DNA from: an uncultured Sediminibacterium sp.
GTDB taxonomy: Bacteria > Bacteroidota > Bacteroidia > Chitinophagales > Chitinophagaceae
Direction: 5' to 3'
Assembly: GCA_937911175.1 (NCBI GenBank)
Contig: CALDSE010000026.1
Coordinates: 1-40,368, forward strand
DNA length: 40,368 nt
Part shown: in pieces, positions 17,379 through 25,816 of the stretch
Layout of the letters: the number at the start of each line of letters is the position of its first letter
Numbering within the stretch: the stretch's first letter is position 1
The notes under the pieces: generated by a model
The model's input: only the letters and a program-made list of their open reading frames with translations
Told to the model about the DNA's origin: nothing
The model's database searches: none
Position numbers and translations under genes: made by a program

Positions 17379-18050
17379 ATGATTACATTATTAGAAGCAT
17401 TTCATTGGAGCCAATTATTACAACCTCAATATTATATTGAAAACGGAGGGCTTTGGTTATTATTATTTGTAGTGTTTGCAGAAACCGGTTTATTCTTTGG
17501 TTTTTTCTTACCAGGAGACAGCTTGCTTTTTGTAGCGGGTATATATAGTGCGCCACTAGCTGCGCAAATTTTTGCAAGCAACAATGAATGGCTTAATTTA
17601 TTTATTATATTTTCTTTTATTTCAGTGGCAGGTATTTTAGGTAATTATGTGGGCTATCAGATTGGCAGTAAGGTGGGCCCCGCTATGTATGATTGGAAAG
17701 AGAATCTTTTTTTTAAGAAAAAATATTTAGCACAGGCCCAAGCTTTTTATGAAAAACATGGAGGTCGTGCTATTGTAATTGCTAGATTTATTCCTATAAT
17801 AAGAACATTTGCACCTATTGTGGCAGGCATTGTTAAAATGGATAAGGCTAAATTTACTTACTTTAATGTGGTCGGTTGCTTAGCCTGGGTAGCTTCGATG
17901 CTTTGTGCTGGACATTTTTTACAATCTTATATATTGAATCAATTTCAATTCGATTTAAAGAAACATTTAGAAGTGATTGTAATAGTCATTGTTTTTGTTA
18001 CAACCGCGCCTGTTATTTTTCAAGTCATTAAACATAGGGCTCAAAAGTAG
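17379..18050 (+). CDS. DedA-family membrane protein
   Basis: The 223-residue inner-membrane protein of the DedA/VTT superfamily has members that flip or recycle polyprenyl or phospholipid carriers. Motifs: FAETGLFFGFFLPGDSLLF in the first re-entrant region, NYVGYQIGSKVG, KHGGRAIVIARFIPIIRTF in the central amphipathic helix (the most conserved DedA signature with its arginines) and APIVAG. Start is the ATG at 17379; a TTG one codon earlier is possible. It follows the DAACS symporter closely and is 60 bases before an MFS gene. Its exact lipid substrate cannot be told from sequence. Confidence 0.92.
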   Translation: MITLLEAFHWSQLLQPQYYIENGGLWLLLFVVFAETGLFFGFFLPGDSLLFVAGIYSAPLAAQIFASNNEWLNLFIIFSFISVAGILGNYVGYQIGSKVGPAMYDWKENLFFKKKYLAQAQAFYEKHGGRAIVIARFIPIIRTFAPIVAGIVKMDKAKFTYFNVVGCLAWVASMLCAGHFLQSYILNQFQFDLKKHLEVIVIVIVFVTTAPVIFQVIKHRAQK

Positions 18051-18110
18051 TATAGTAGAATATACAATAATAAAAACAAGCATTCAACGTAGCTAAAACT
18101 TTAAAAGATT

Positions 18111-19349
18111 ATGACCTCAGATAAAAAAGTATCAATATTCTCTTTACCTGTTATTGTAGCAGCACTTGGTTACTTCGTTGATATTTACGATTTATTATTG
18201 TTTACGATTGTTAAAAAAACAAGTATGCTGGGTGTAGGTGCTACAGAAGCCACACTTTTAGTAGATAGTACGCGTGTGATCAATTGGCAAATGACGGGCC
18301 TTTTATTAGGGGGCATTATTTGGGGTGTTCTCGCTGATAAAAAGGGAAGGTTAAGTGTACTTTTTGGTTCTATCATTTTATATTCTACCGCCAATTTTGC
18401 AACCGGTTTTGTGACCACTGTAGACCAATATGCATGGGCTAGATTTATTGGTGGTTTAGGTTTAGCTGGCGAGCTTGGTGCCGGTATTACCCTAGTAAGT
18501 GAACTCCTTCCAAAAAATAAAAGGGGTATTGGTACGTCTCTTGTTGCGGGTATTGGGCTCTTTGGTGCAGTAGCTGCTTACTTTACCTATCAGTACACAC
18601 AGGATTGGCGCCTTTGTTACAAAATAGGCGGTGTGCTTGGTATTTGCCTTTTACTTTTACGTGTTAAAGTAGCGGAGTCAGGTATGTTTGCTACAGCAAA
18701 AGCTTCCGAAGTTGTAAAAGGAAATTTTTTCATGCTCATTAATAATGGTAAGCGGTTTAAAAAATATCTTGTTGCTATTTTAATTGGCTTGCCTACCTGG
18801 TATGTAATAGGCATATTGCTCAATCAAAGTGATCGTTTTGGTAAAGCTATGTTTGCAAGCACCACTATCGACTCTGGAAGAGCCATTATGTTTGGATATG
18901 TAGGTATCTCCGTTGGTGATATTGTAATTGGACTCATAAGTCAGTATTTTAAGAGTCGAAAAAAAGCATTGCTTTTATTTTATGGCTTTACGCTGCTTGG
19001 TTTAATCTTATATTTTAGCGGTTTCAATAATTCGGATACCACCATGTATTTAATTGCCCTATGGCTTGGCTTTAGTACTGGCTTTTGGGCCATATTTGTA
19101 ACCATGGGTGCCGAGCAGTTTGGTACCAATTTAAGGGCTACGGCTGCCACCACCATTCCTAATATGGTAAGGGGTGCGCTTCCTTTAATTAATATGTTGT
19201 TTTTAGATTTATTTCAAAAATCATGGCAGTGGTCCATTGTATATAGCGGCATAGTAACGGGTATTATTGTTATGTCCGTTGCTTTTATAGCGTACGCTTT
19301 TACCGAAGAAACATTCCATAAAGACTTGGATTATATGGAACTGGACTAA
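18111..19349 (+). CDS. MFS transporter (metabolite:proton symporter type)
   Basis: The 412-residue major facilitator has about twelve membrane segments. Motif A is visible between helices 2 and 3 as GIIWGVLADKKGRL (about 64-77), and ARFIGGLGLAGELGAGITLVSELLP (helix 4 and after) resembles the metabolite:H+ symporter group that includes sugar-acid, aromatic acid and osmolyte carriers. A second motif A-like loop (SQYFKSRKKA) lies between the halves. The gene is 60 bases after DedA and 16 bases before the GT9 gene. The substrate cannot be inferred from these neighbours, which are functionally mixed. Confidence 0.88.
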   Translation: MTSDKKVSIFSLPVIVAALGYFVDIYDLLLFTIVKKTSMLGVGATEATLLVDSTRVINWQMTGLLLGGIIWGVLADKKGRLSVLFGSIILYSTANFATGFVTTVDQYAWARFIGGLGLAGELGAGITLVSELLPKNKRGIGTSLVAGIGLFGAVAAYFTYQYTQDWRLCYKIGGVLGICLLLLRVKVAESGMFATAKASEVVKGNFFMLINNGKRFKKYLVAILIGLPTWYVIGILLNQSDRFGKAMFASTTIDSGRAIMFGYVGISVGDIVIGLISQYFKSRKKALLLFYGFTLLGLILYFSGFNNSDTTMYLIALWLGFSTGFWAIFVTMGAEQFGTNLRATAATTIPNMVRGALPLINMLFLDLFQKSWQWSIVYSGIVTGIIVMSVAFIAYAFTEETFHKDLDYMELD

Positions 19350-19365
19350 TTAAATAATTCCCTCA

Positions 19366-20361
19366 ATGAAATTTTTAGTTATCCGTTTTTCTTCTATTGG
19401 TGATATTGTTTTAACCACGCCTGCGCTTCGCTGCGCTAAAAATCAAATACCAGGTGTTGAAATACATTTTTTAACCAAGCTTTCTATGAAGGATTTGGTC
19501 ATAGGTAATCCCTATATTGATCAATGTCATTTTTTGGATAATAATATAGACGAGACGATTGCTGCATTAAAAGAAATACCCTTCGATTATATTATTGACT
19601 TGCACCAAAATATTCGAAGCTGGAAAATAAAAAAAGCATTAGGGGTTCCCACTTTTTCTTATAAGAAATTAAGCCTTCAAAAATGGTTACTTGCTAAACT
19701 GCAAATTAACTTTTTACCGAAGACCCATATATGCGATAGGTATATCGACACCCTTCAAAATTTCAACGTAATAAGTGACGGCAAGGGCCTAGATTATTTT
19801 TTCCCTAAGGACTATAGTTTTAAAGCGGCTAATTTACCCACCAGTCACTTGGCTGGTTTTGTAGCCTTTGTCATTGGGGCTTCTTATTTTAATAAAAAAA
19901 TGCCTGTTCAAAAATGGATTGAACTAGCTAAGCAAATAAATAAACCCATTGTGCTTATTGGTGGAAAAGAAGATATGAAGTTTGCTAATGAACTAGCGGC
20001 TGCAGTTCCTAATTTTATTTACAATGCTGCTGGTAAATACGACTTAAAAGAGTCGGCGAGTATTATTCAAATGGCCCAAGTAGTTGTCTCACACGATACC
20101 GGCTTTTTGCATGTAGCAGCAGCTTTTAAAAAACCCACTATTACTATTTGGGGGGCTACCAGCCCTGCTTTACAATTCGAAGCTTATTACCCAGCGGGCT
20201 CGATAACTCCACATTATAATTCAATAGTCCCTTCCTTAACTTGCCAACCTTGTTCTAAACAAGGGGAAGATAAATGTCCTCAAGGTCATTTTGCTTGTAT
20301 GCAACTACAAAATATAAATATTATTGCTTCTAAGGTAATCGAGTATTATCAAGCCCCCTAA
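19366..20361 (+). CDS. Glycosyltransferase family 9 (heptosyltransferase-like)
   Basis: The 331-residue cytoplasmic GT-B enzyme of the ADP-heptose:LPS heptosyltransferase family adds sugars to the lipid A-core region. The N-terminal Rossmann half begins MKFLVIRFSSIGDIVLTTPAL, the family signature; the C-terminal donor-binding half has VVSHDTGFLHVAAAFKKP and TIWGATSPA. A cysteine-rich tail (TCQPCSKQGEDKCPQGHFAC) matches the typical GT9 ending. It follows the MFS gene by 16 bases and is the last gene before a bidirectional terminator. Which sugar and acceptor it uses is unknown. Confidence 0.92.
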   Translation: MKFLVIRFSSIGDIVLTTPALRCAKNQIPGVEIHFLTKLSMKDLVIGNPYIDQCHFLDNNIDETIAALKEIPFDYIIDLHQNIRSWKIKKALGVPTFSYKKLSLQKWLLAKLQINFLPKTHICDRYIDTLQNFNVISDGKGLDYFFPKDYSFKAANLPTSHLAGFVAFVIGASYFNKKMPVQKWIELAKQINKPIVLIGGKEDMKFANELAAAVPNFIYNAAGKYDLKESASIIQMAQVVVSHDTGFLHVAAAFKKPTITIWGATSPALQFEAYYPAGSITPHYNSIVPSLTCQPCSKQGEDKCPQGHFACMQLQNINIIASKVIEYYQAP

Positions 20362-20386
20362 TTTTTGTGTAAAATAGTAAAACTAA

Positions 20387-20418
20387 AAAAGCCTCCTACA
20401 TTTAAGTAGAAGGCTTTT
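20387..20418. terminator. Bidirectional terminator between GT9 and mdh
   Basis: AAAAGCCTCCTAC (20387-20399) pairs with GTAGAAGGCTTTT (20406-20418) over 13 positions with one off-pair, which is a C-A mismatch on the plus strand but a U-G wobble on the minus strand. T-rich tails occur on both sides, so it can end both convergent transcripts, better for mdh. Confidence 0.82.
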
Positions 20419-20490
20419 GAATATTAACTCATTAAGTTTATTACGCTTAATAATTTTGATATAATTATTCCCTTACTTGATCTGAAATGA

Positions 20491-21420
20491 TTATAATGTT
20501 TTTAAAACATCGTTCATACTTCTTACAGCGTCTGCGCTTTTGTTAAAGGCCGCTTGCTCATCAGCAGATAAATCCATAGCAACAATTTTCTCCCAACCAT
20601 TTTTGCCAATGACTACAGGTACGCCTAAGCAAATATCTTTTTGTCCGTATTCTCCATTCAAGCTTACGCAACAAGTGAATAATTTTTTCTCATCTCTTAC
20701 AATACTTTCTACAAGAGCTGCTCCTGCTGCACCTGGTGCATACCAAGCAGATGTACCTAATAATTTAGTAAGTGTAGCACCGCCTACCATGGTATCGTTC
20801 ACAATTTTTTCTTGTGCTGCTGCATCTAAGAATTGAGTAACCGGAATACTATTCCAAGTAGCGTGCTTAATTAAAGGAATCATAGTAGTATCGCCGTGAC
20901 CACCTACTACAATGGCGTTTAAATCAGCAGGGCTGCAATCTAAAGCTGTGCTTAATTGATATTTGAAACGAGCGCTATCTAAAGTACCGCCCATACCAAT
21001 AATTCTATTCTTAGGTAAACCAGTTGACTGTAAAGCTAAATAAGTCATCGTATCCATTGGATTACTAATAACAATAATAATAGCTTTGGGAGAATGCTTT
21101 AAAATATTCTCACAAACACCTTTTACAATACCTGCATTCGTGCCAATTAATTCTTCACGTGTCATACCTGGCTTACGAGGTATACCAGAAGTAATAACTA
21201 CTACATCTGAGTTTGCTGTTTTACTATAATCATTGGTGCTTCCACTAATTTTTGTATCAAAACCTAATAAAGCAGCAGTCTGCATCATGTCCTGTGCCTT
21301 GCCTTCTGCAAAACCTTCTTTAATATCTAATAAGACTAATTCTTGGGCTAATTCTTTACGGGCAATATTGTCTGCGCATGTTGCTCCAACTGCTCCTGCA
21401 CCCACTACGGTAACTTTCAT
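20491..21420 (-). CDS. mdh: Malate dehydrogenase (LDH-like type)
   Basis: TCA-cycle enzyme of 309 residues interconverting malate and oxaloacetate with NAD. The Rossmann motif GAGAVGA (7-13) and D32 (LLDIKEG) indicate NAD preference. The substrate arginines R82 and R88 (PRKPGMTREEL), N120 (SNPMD), R151 (LDSARF) and the catalytic H175 (GGHGDT) are all present; R82 in the mobile loop is what separates malate from lactate dehydrogenases. It has its own -7 element at 21460-21467, at the edge of the upstream thioredoxin-fold gene, and a terminator downstream. Expression separate from the lysA unit is therefore likely. Confidence 0.96.
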   Translation of the reverse strand: MKVTVVGAGAVGATCADNIARKELAQELVLLDIKEGFAEGKAQDMMQTAALLGFDTKISGSTNDYSKTANSDVVVITSGIPRKPGMTREELIGTNAGIVKGVCENILKHSPKAIIIVISNPMDTMTYLALQSTGLPKNRIIGMGGTLDSARFKYQLSTALDCSPADLNAIVVGGHGDTTMIPLIKHATWNSIPVTQFLDAAAQEKIVNDTMVGGATLTKLLGTSAWYAPGAAGAALVESIVRDEKKLFTCCVSLNGEYGQKDICLGVPVVIGKNGWEKIVAMDLSADEQAAFNKSADAVRSMNDVLKTL

Positions 21421-21459
21421 ATAATGTAATTTTTATTTAAGTGTTTTATTTTTACGGGA

Positions 21460-21467
21460 CAAAGTTA
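21460..21467 (-). promoter_or_regulatory. -7 element for mdh
   Basis: On the minus strand this reads TAACTTTG, an exact TAnnTTTG match, 39 bases before the mdh ATG and directly after the preceding gene's stop. A possible TTG at 21493-21495 is 25 bases away, longer than usual. Confidence 0.4.
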
Positions 21468-21468
21468 G

Positions 21469-21969
21469 TTATTTACCTTCTATTATTTTAATCAATTCGA
21501 AAACATCTGCCCCTTCTTCATACACTTTTAACAATACCCCTTTTTTGTATAGTGCCACAAAGGGTGTCATTCTTGGACGGTAAAAAGTAGGTAGGGTAAA
21601 ATTAGGGTCACGGCCAATAATTACATTGGGCTTATTTACTAAATTATACTTTACAGCAAATTTCTTGATAGACTCCATATCACGGTAGCTATCCCAAATA
21701 AACAATACGTTTTTGAACTTATCGGCATACTTATTAATATCGCTTGCCTCTTTTTCACAATGAGGGCAGTCTGGGCTAAAAATAATAATACAAGTAAAAG
21801 GATAATTGGGCATTAGCTTATTGGTAATCTCATTGCCATTCACTGAAGTAATAGAGAAGGGAGGAATTTTATTATTCTTTAAATAAGGGGCACCTGGGTC
21901 ACCGTTTAATTGAGCCTCTAATTGACCAATAAGTAAAAAACTAAATAGGGTTGCAAATAGGTGTTTCAT
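21469..21969 (-). CDS. Exported thioredoxin-fold protein with CPHC motif
   Basis: The 166-residue protein has a signal peptide (MKHLFATLFSFLLIGQLEAQ) followed by a TlpA/AhpC-like thioredoxin fold. The active site is C68-P-H-C71 in FSPDCPHCEKE, and the cis-proline is P136 in RMTPFVALY. CPHC is the DsbA-type dipeptide, which favours disulfide oxidation or isomerisation over reduction, though TlpA-like scaffolds vary. It would act in the periplasm. It lies 16 bases downstream of the MlaF-like gene in the same direction, so it is probably in the lysA-mlaF unit. A gap between the two genes' functions is noted; co-transcription may be incidental. Confidence 0.82.
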   Translation of the reverse strand: MKHLFATLFSFLLIGQLEAQLNGDPGAPYLKNNKIPPFSITSVNGNEITNKLMPNYPFTCIIIFSPDCPHCEKEASDINKYADKFKNVLFIWDSYRDMESIKKFAVKYNLVNKPNVIIGRDPNFTLPTFYRPRMTPFVALYKKGVLLKVYEEGADVFELIKIIEGK

Positions 21970-21985
21970 AGTATAAGTTTAAGTG

Positions 21986-22759
21986 TTATTTTTTTTGAGT
22001 GGATTGCATTCTCATTGCCTTAGCGTCTTGCAAGAACTCAGAGGCAAATATAAAATTATTGAGCAGTTTATTTTCACTATATATAATGTCTTTATTAGAG
22101 CCTTCCCATTCTTTTTTGCCTTGGTGTAAATAAATAATATGATTCCCAATTTCCATTACACTATTCATGTCATGGGTAACTACAATGGTAGTGATATTGA
22201 ATTCAACTGTTAGCTCTTCTATTAATCTATCAATAACAATCGATGTCTGAGGATCTAAGCCTGAATTAGGTTCATCGCAAAATAAATACTTGGGTTGCAT
22301 GACCAAGGCGCGCGCTAATCCTACTCTTTTTTTCATTCCCCCACTTAATTCAGCAGGAAATTTATTGTTTACCCCCTCTAATTTAACGCGGGCTAAAATT
22401 TCATTTACTTTTATTTTTTTCTCCTCAATGGTCAAGGTAGAAAACATATCTAATGGAAACTTCACATTGTCTTCCACCGTTAAAGAATCGAATAAGGCAT
22501 TCCCCTGAAATAGCATACCTAGGTTTTGTCTTAGGTCCTTTCGCTCATCTTTGTCCATCTTTGACAAAAGCATTTTATCGAATAGTATTTCACCCTTGTC
22601 GGCTTTCAGTAAATCGACAATACATTTTACTAAAACAGTTTTACCACTTCCACTTGTACCAATAATTAAATTGCAAATACCGGGTTTGAATTGGGCGCTG
22701 ATATCATCAATGACAACCTTATCGCCAAACCTTTTGCTAATATTTTGTATTTCAATCAT
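21986..22759 (-). CDS. ABC transporter ATPase, MlaF-like
   Basis: The 257-residue ATPase is of the phospholipid/retrograde MCE-transporter type. Walker A GTSGSGKT (34-41), Q-loop Q85 (MLFQGNALF), signature LSGGM (138-142), Walker B with catalytic E163 (LFCDEPNSGLDP) and H196 (VTHD) are all intact. The MLFQGNALFDSLTVEDNV stretch and the LSGGMKKRVGLARAL signature are typical of MlaF. The cognate permease of the MlaE family is encoded in this window at 33430-34167, 11 kb away on the other strand; no MCE-domain (MlaD) gene is seen. It begins 5 bases after lysA. Confidence 0.9.
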   Translation of the reverse strand: MIEIQNISKRFGDKVVIDDISAQFKPGICNLIIGTSGSGKTVLVKCIVDLLKADKGEILFDKMLLSKMDKDERKDLRQNLGMLFQGNALFDSLTVEDNVKFPLDMFSTLTIEEKKIKVNEILARVKLEGVNNKFPAELSGGMKKRVGLARALVMQPKYLFCDEPNSGLDPQTSIVIDRLIEELTVEFNITTIVVTHDMNSVMEIGNHIIYLHQGKKEWEGSNKDIIYSENKLLNNFIFASEFLQDAKAMRMQSTQKK

Positions 22760-22764
22760 GATAA

Positions 22765-23979
22765 TTAGCTTAAAGGTGTTTGTAATCGAAGTAAGTCATC
22801 GAAAGTATCGGCCCTGCTAATTAATGTAGCCTTCCCGTTTTTATATAAAACCTGTGCAGGCTTATACCTAGCATTATAATTACTCGACATTTCATAACCA
22901 TAAGCACCTGCATTAAAAAATACTAAGTAATCGCCTTCTTCAATACTTGCTATAGGGCGGTCCCAGGCAAAGGTGTCGGTCTCGCAAATATTACCTACTA
23001 CTGCATATTTTTTCAATTCTTTATTAGGAGCGCTACTATTTACAATATGATGGTAGGCATCATAGAACATGGGCCTTATTAAATGGTTTAGTCCACTATT
23101 AATGCCTGCAAATTCTATATCTCCCGATTTTTTTAAAACATTTACCTGCGTAATAAAATAGCCGGCCTCACTCACTAAATATTTTCCCGGTTCAAACCAA
23201 GCGGTGAGGTTGCGTCCCGCCATCGCCGATAGCTTTTCCATAATTTTATTTACCTCCGCACCCAGAAGGGCAATATCTGTTCCTTTTTCCTCAGGCATAT
23301 AAGGTACTTTAAAGCCGCCTCCAAAATCTAAAATATTGACAGTAGGAAAATCGGGTAATAAATTTTCAAACACCGTAGCCGATTGCAAAAAAACGGCTAC
23401 ATCTTTAATTTCACTGCCCGTATGAATATGTAAGGCACTAATATTAATGCCAAACTTTTTTTGAATATTTTTTAGCGTTTCTTTTTCTGTATAAGGAATG
23501 CCAAACTTGCTTTTATCATGCCCTGTCGAAATTTTTAAGTTCCCTCCCGCCATAACATCAGGTCTAATTCTAATCCCTACAGGGTATCTTCCGCCAAAAG
23601 CGGCACCAAACTTTTCTAAATTTGAAAGGCTGTCAATATTTACATGCACTCCTAAGCTTACGGCTTCTTTAATTTCTTCAAATGCAACACTATTGCTGGT
23701 ATATAAAATATTTTCAACATCATATCCAACATGCATGGCTAATTTAACTTCGTTAATAGAACTACAATCGATATTGCAGCCTGTATTTTTAACAAGGTTT
23801 AAAATATGAATATTGGTAAGTGATTTACAAGCATAAAAAAATCGTGTAGACTTGCTTGAAAAATGAGTCAATAAGTTTTGATATTGGCTTTCAATTTTTT
23901 CGCCATGGTATACATACAAAGGCGTGCCATAGGTATTGGCCGCTATATTAAGCGCTTCGTAAGGTATACTTGGATTCAT
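22765..23979 (-). CDS. lysA: Diaminopimelate decarboxylase
   Basis: Final enzyme of lysine synthesis: converts meso-diaminopimelate to L-lysine with PLP. Fold-type III barrel of 404 residues from the ATG at 23979; a TTG five codons earlier was not chosen. K52 in FYACKSLTN binds PLP; HIHTGSEI, the glycine loop DFGGGFKVPY, WFEPGKYLV and the substrate-contacting GNICETDTF motif follow. The last residue patterns (GYEMSSNYNARYKP) are typical. It heads a minus-strand run with the MlaF-like ATPase and the thioredoxin-fold gene. An 80-base gap separates it from scpB upstream. Confidence 0.95.
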   Translation of the reverse strand: MNPSIPYEALNIAANTYGTPLYVYHGEKIESQYQNLLTHFSSKSTRFFYACKSLTNIHILNLVKNTGCNIDCSSINEVKLAMHVGYDVENILYTSNSVAFEEIKEAVSLGVHVNIDSLSNLEKFGAAFGGRYPVGIRIRPDVMAGGNLKISTGHDKSKFGIPYTEKETLKNIQKKFGINISALHIHTGSEIKDVAVFLQSATVFENLLPDFPTVNILDFGGGFKVPYMPEEKGTDIALLGAEVNKIMEKLSAMAGRNLTAWFEPGKYLVSEAGYFITQVNVLKKSGDIEFAGINSGLNHLIRPMFYDAYHHIVNSSAPNKELKKYAVVGNICETDTFAWDRPIASIEEGDYLVFFNAGAYGYEMSSNYNARYKPAQVLYKNGKATLISRADTFDDLLRLQTPLS

Positions 23980-24059
23980 TCCACGAAGATACAATGAGAA
24001 CTAGGTTCAGTCATTATATCAAGACTATAATTTTGAAAAAAAATAGAAGAACGGAAAAG

Positions 24060-24716
24060 CTATTCGCCTTCTTCTGGCAGATTCGGTGTCTGTTCCTCTT
24101 CGGTTTGTTCTAAAACACTGTTATCTGTGAAGTCTTCAGGCTTAATGACAGTGGCTTCTACCAATTGATCGGCAAGCACCTCTCTAATTTTTGGTAAGTC
24201 GTCGGTTGAATTAATACCGAAATAATCCATGAAGTTTTTAGAAGTAGAATATACTAAAGGCTTACCTGGTAAATGCTCGTTACGACCACTAATGGTAATT
24301 AATTCCTTCTCTAATAATTTTTGAATGGAATAATCGCTGTTCACACCTCTAATAGCTTCCACTTCACCTTTAGTAATAGGTTGCTTGTAAGCAATTATTG
24401 CTAAAGATTCTAAAGCCGCATTGGACAAGCGCTTTAAAAATTTATCTCCATTTAATTGAGCAATGGTTTTATGAAAATCGGGCTTGGTTAAAAACTGCCA
24501 GCCGCCTCCGCTTTGTTTTAATTCAAAAGGATAAAATTCAGTGCTGTATTTTTCTTGAATACCTTCTAATGCACTCTCCACTTGGTCTAAACTAATACGC
24601 TCTTCTAAAAATCCAAAAGCATTATTGATAAGCTCGGTAATATCATTCGCATTTAATGCTTTTTCACTTGCAAAAATAAGCGCTTCTATATGAGGTATGA
24701 TTTGACTAATTTCCAT
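24060..24716 (-). CDS. scpB: Segregation and condensation protein B
   Basis: The 218-residue winged-helix subunit forms with ScpA the kleisin part of the SMC condensin that compacts and segregates chromosomes. Two winged-helix domains are visible: an N-terminal one starting IIPHIEALIFASEKALNAND and a second with RLSNAALESLAIIAYKQPIT and EVEAIRGVNSDYSIQKLLEK, the best conserved ScpB stretch, followed by PGKPLVYSTSKNFMDYFGI. The acidic, proline-containing tail beyond about 185 is variable in the family. It starts 12 bases after atpG, implying a shared transcript. No scpA or smc is in the window. Confidence 0.95.
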   Translation of the reverse strand: MEISQIIPHIEALIFASEKALNANDITELINNAFGFLEERISLDQVESALEGIQEKYSTEFYPFELKQSGGGWQFLTKPDFHKTIAQLNGDKFLKRLSNAALESLAIIAYKQPITKGEVEAIRGVNSDYSIQKLLEKELITISGRNEHLPGKPLVYSTSKNFMDYFGINSTDDLPKIREVLADQLVEATVIKPEDFTDNSVLEQTEEEQTPNLPEEGE

Positions 24717-24728
24717 AGTGGTTGGGTC

Positions 24729-25598
24729 TTAACCGTTTAATGCTGCTGCACCACTTACAATCTCCGTTAATTCGGTTGTAATAGCGGCTTGACGTGCACG
24801 GTTATATGATAATTTCAATGATTTTAATAATTCGTTTGCGTTTTCACTTGCCTTATCCATTGCAGTCATTCTTGCACCATGCTCACTTGCATTCGCGTCT
24901 AGTACTGCTTTAAACAATTGGGTGTTTAAAATTTTAGGCATTAACTCTGCTACCAACACTTCTTTCTGTGGTTCAAAAATAAAATCAGTTTTTTTCTTAG
25001 ATCCTTTTTTAGCTAAAGTAGGAATAGGTAAAAAAGCTTCTGCAGTAGGTAACTGAGTGGCTGCATTTTTAAACTCACTATAAATAATTTCTATCGCATC
25101 AAATTCTTTATTCGAAAATGCAGTCATCGCGGCTTTTGCAGCTGTTTGAACATTTTCAAATTTTAAATTCAAGAAAATATCTTTAAAATCGGCATTGGTT
25201 TTATAACCCGTTTTGGTTAAACTCTCGTATCCTTTTTTTCCAATATTCCAGATAGTAATATTTTTATTCGCGTATTTTTCTGCAATTGTTGTCTTTGCTA
25301 ATTTTACTAAGTTGGCATTGTATCCACCGCATAATCCTCTGTCAGAAGTAATGACTATAAATAAAACATTATTCACTGGACGCGTTTCAGCTAAAGCTAA
25401 ATTCATATCACCATCTAAGCTTCCAATAATATTGCTTAACATTTCTTGCAACTTGCGCGTATAAGGTCTCATTTGAGTGATGGCGTCTTGCGCACGGCGT
25501 AATTTGGCAGCACTTACCATTTTCATAGCCTTGGTTAACTGCTGTGTACTTTGTGTACTTTTTATCCTGTTTCTTACTTCGTTTAATTGACCTGCCAT
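24729..25598 (-). CDS. atpG: ATP synthase F1 gamma subunit
   Basis: Central rotor stalk of the F1Fo ATP synthase, 289 residues. The N-terminal helix reads LNEVRNRIKSTQSTQQLTKAMKMVSAAKLRRAQ, diagnostic for gamma; the C-terminal helix has EHGARMTAMDKASENANEL and NRARQAAITTELTEIVSGAAAL. The middle Rossmann-like part includes TSDRGLCGGYN. The usual neighbours (atpA, atpH, atpF) are absent: upstream is the divergent secA and downstream is scpB. A perfect -33/-7 promoter (25663-25693) precedes it, with a 5' leader of about 60 bases that can form a small GGGCT/AGCCC-type hairpin around 25630-25652. Confidence 0.96.
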   Translation of the reverse strand: MAGQLNEVRNRIKSTQSTQQLTKAMKMVSAAKLRRAQDAITQMRPYTRKLQEMLSNIIGSLDGDMNLALAETRPVNNVLFIVITSDRGLCGGYNANLVKLAKTTIAEKYANKNITIWNIGKKGYESLTKTGYKTNADFKDIFLNLKFENVQTAAKAAMTAFSNKEFDAIEIIYSEFKNAATQLPTAEAFLPIPTLAKKGSKKKTDFIFEPQKEVLVAELMPKILNTQLFKAVLDANASEHGARMTAMDKASENANELLKSLKLSYNRARQAAITTELTEIVSGAAALNG

Positions 25599-25662
25599 AG
25601 CATTTTTTAGTTTCTGATGTTCAAGTAGAAGCCCCTCTAAATACTAGGGCTCCAAAGGCGAG

Positions 25663-25693
25663 CAAAGGTATCATTTTTTCGTCCATTTTTCAA
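25663..25693 (-). promoter_or_regulatory. Bacteroidetes-type promoter of atpG
   Basis: On the minus strand a TTG (25693-25691) is followed after 20 bases by TACCTTTG (25670-25663), an exact match to the Bacteroidetes consensus at its preferred spacing. The atpG ATG is 64 bases downstream of the -7 box. Confidence 0.65.
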
Positions 25694-25762
25694 TTTTAAG
25701 GCCATTGTTGTTATTTTTTATATTGGAGCCCCCTTAAAACTCTCAAACTCACACCAATTACT

Positions 25763-25770
25763 TAACTTTG
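25763..25770 (+). promoter_or_regulatory. -7 element for secA
   Basis: TAACTTTG is an exact -7 match 46 bases before the secA ATG. No TTG lies at the normal -33 spacing. Confidence 0.4.
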
Positions 25771-25816
25771 GCACGCCTATTGAGTATAGGAAATTACACA
25801 ATTATCAAGCAGGAAT

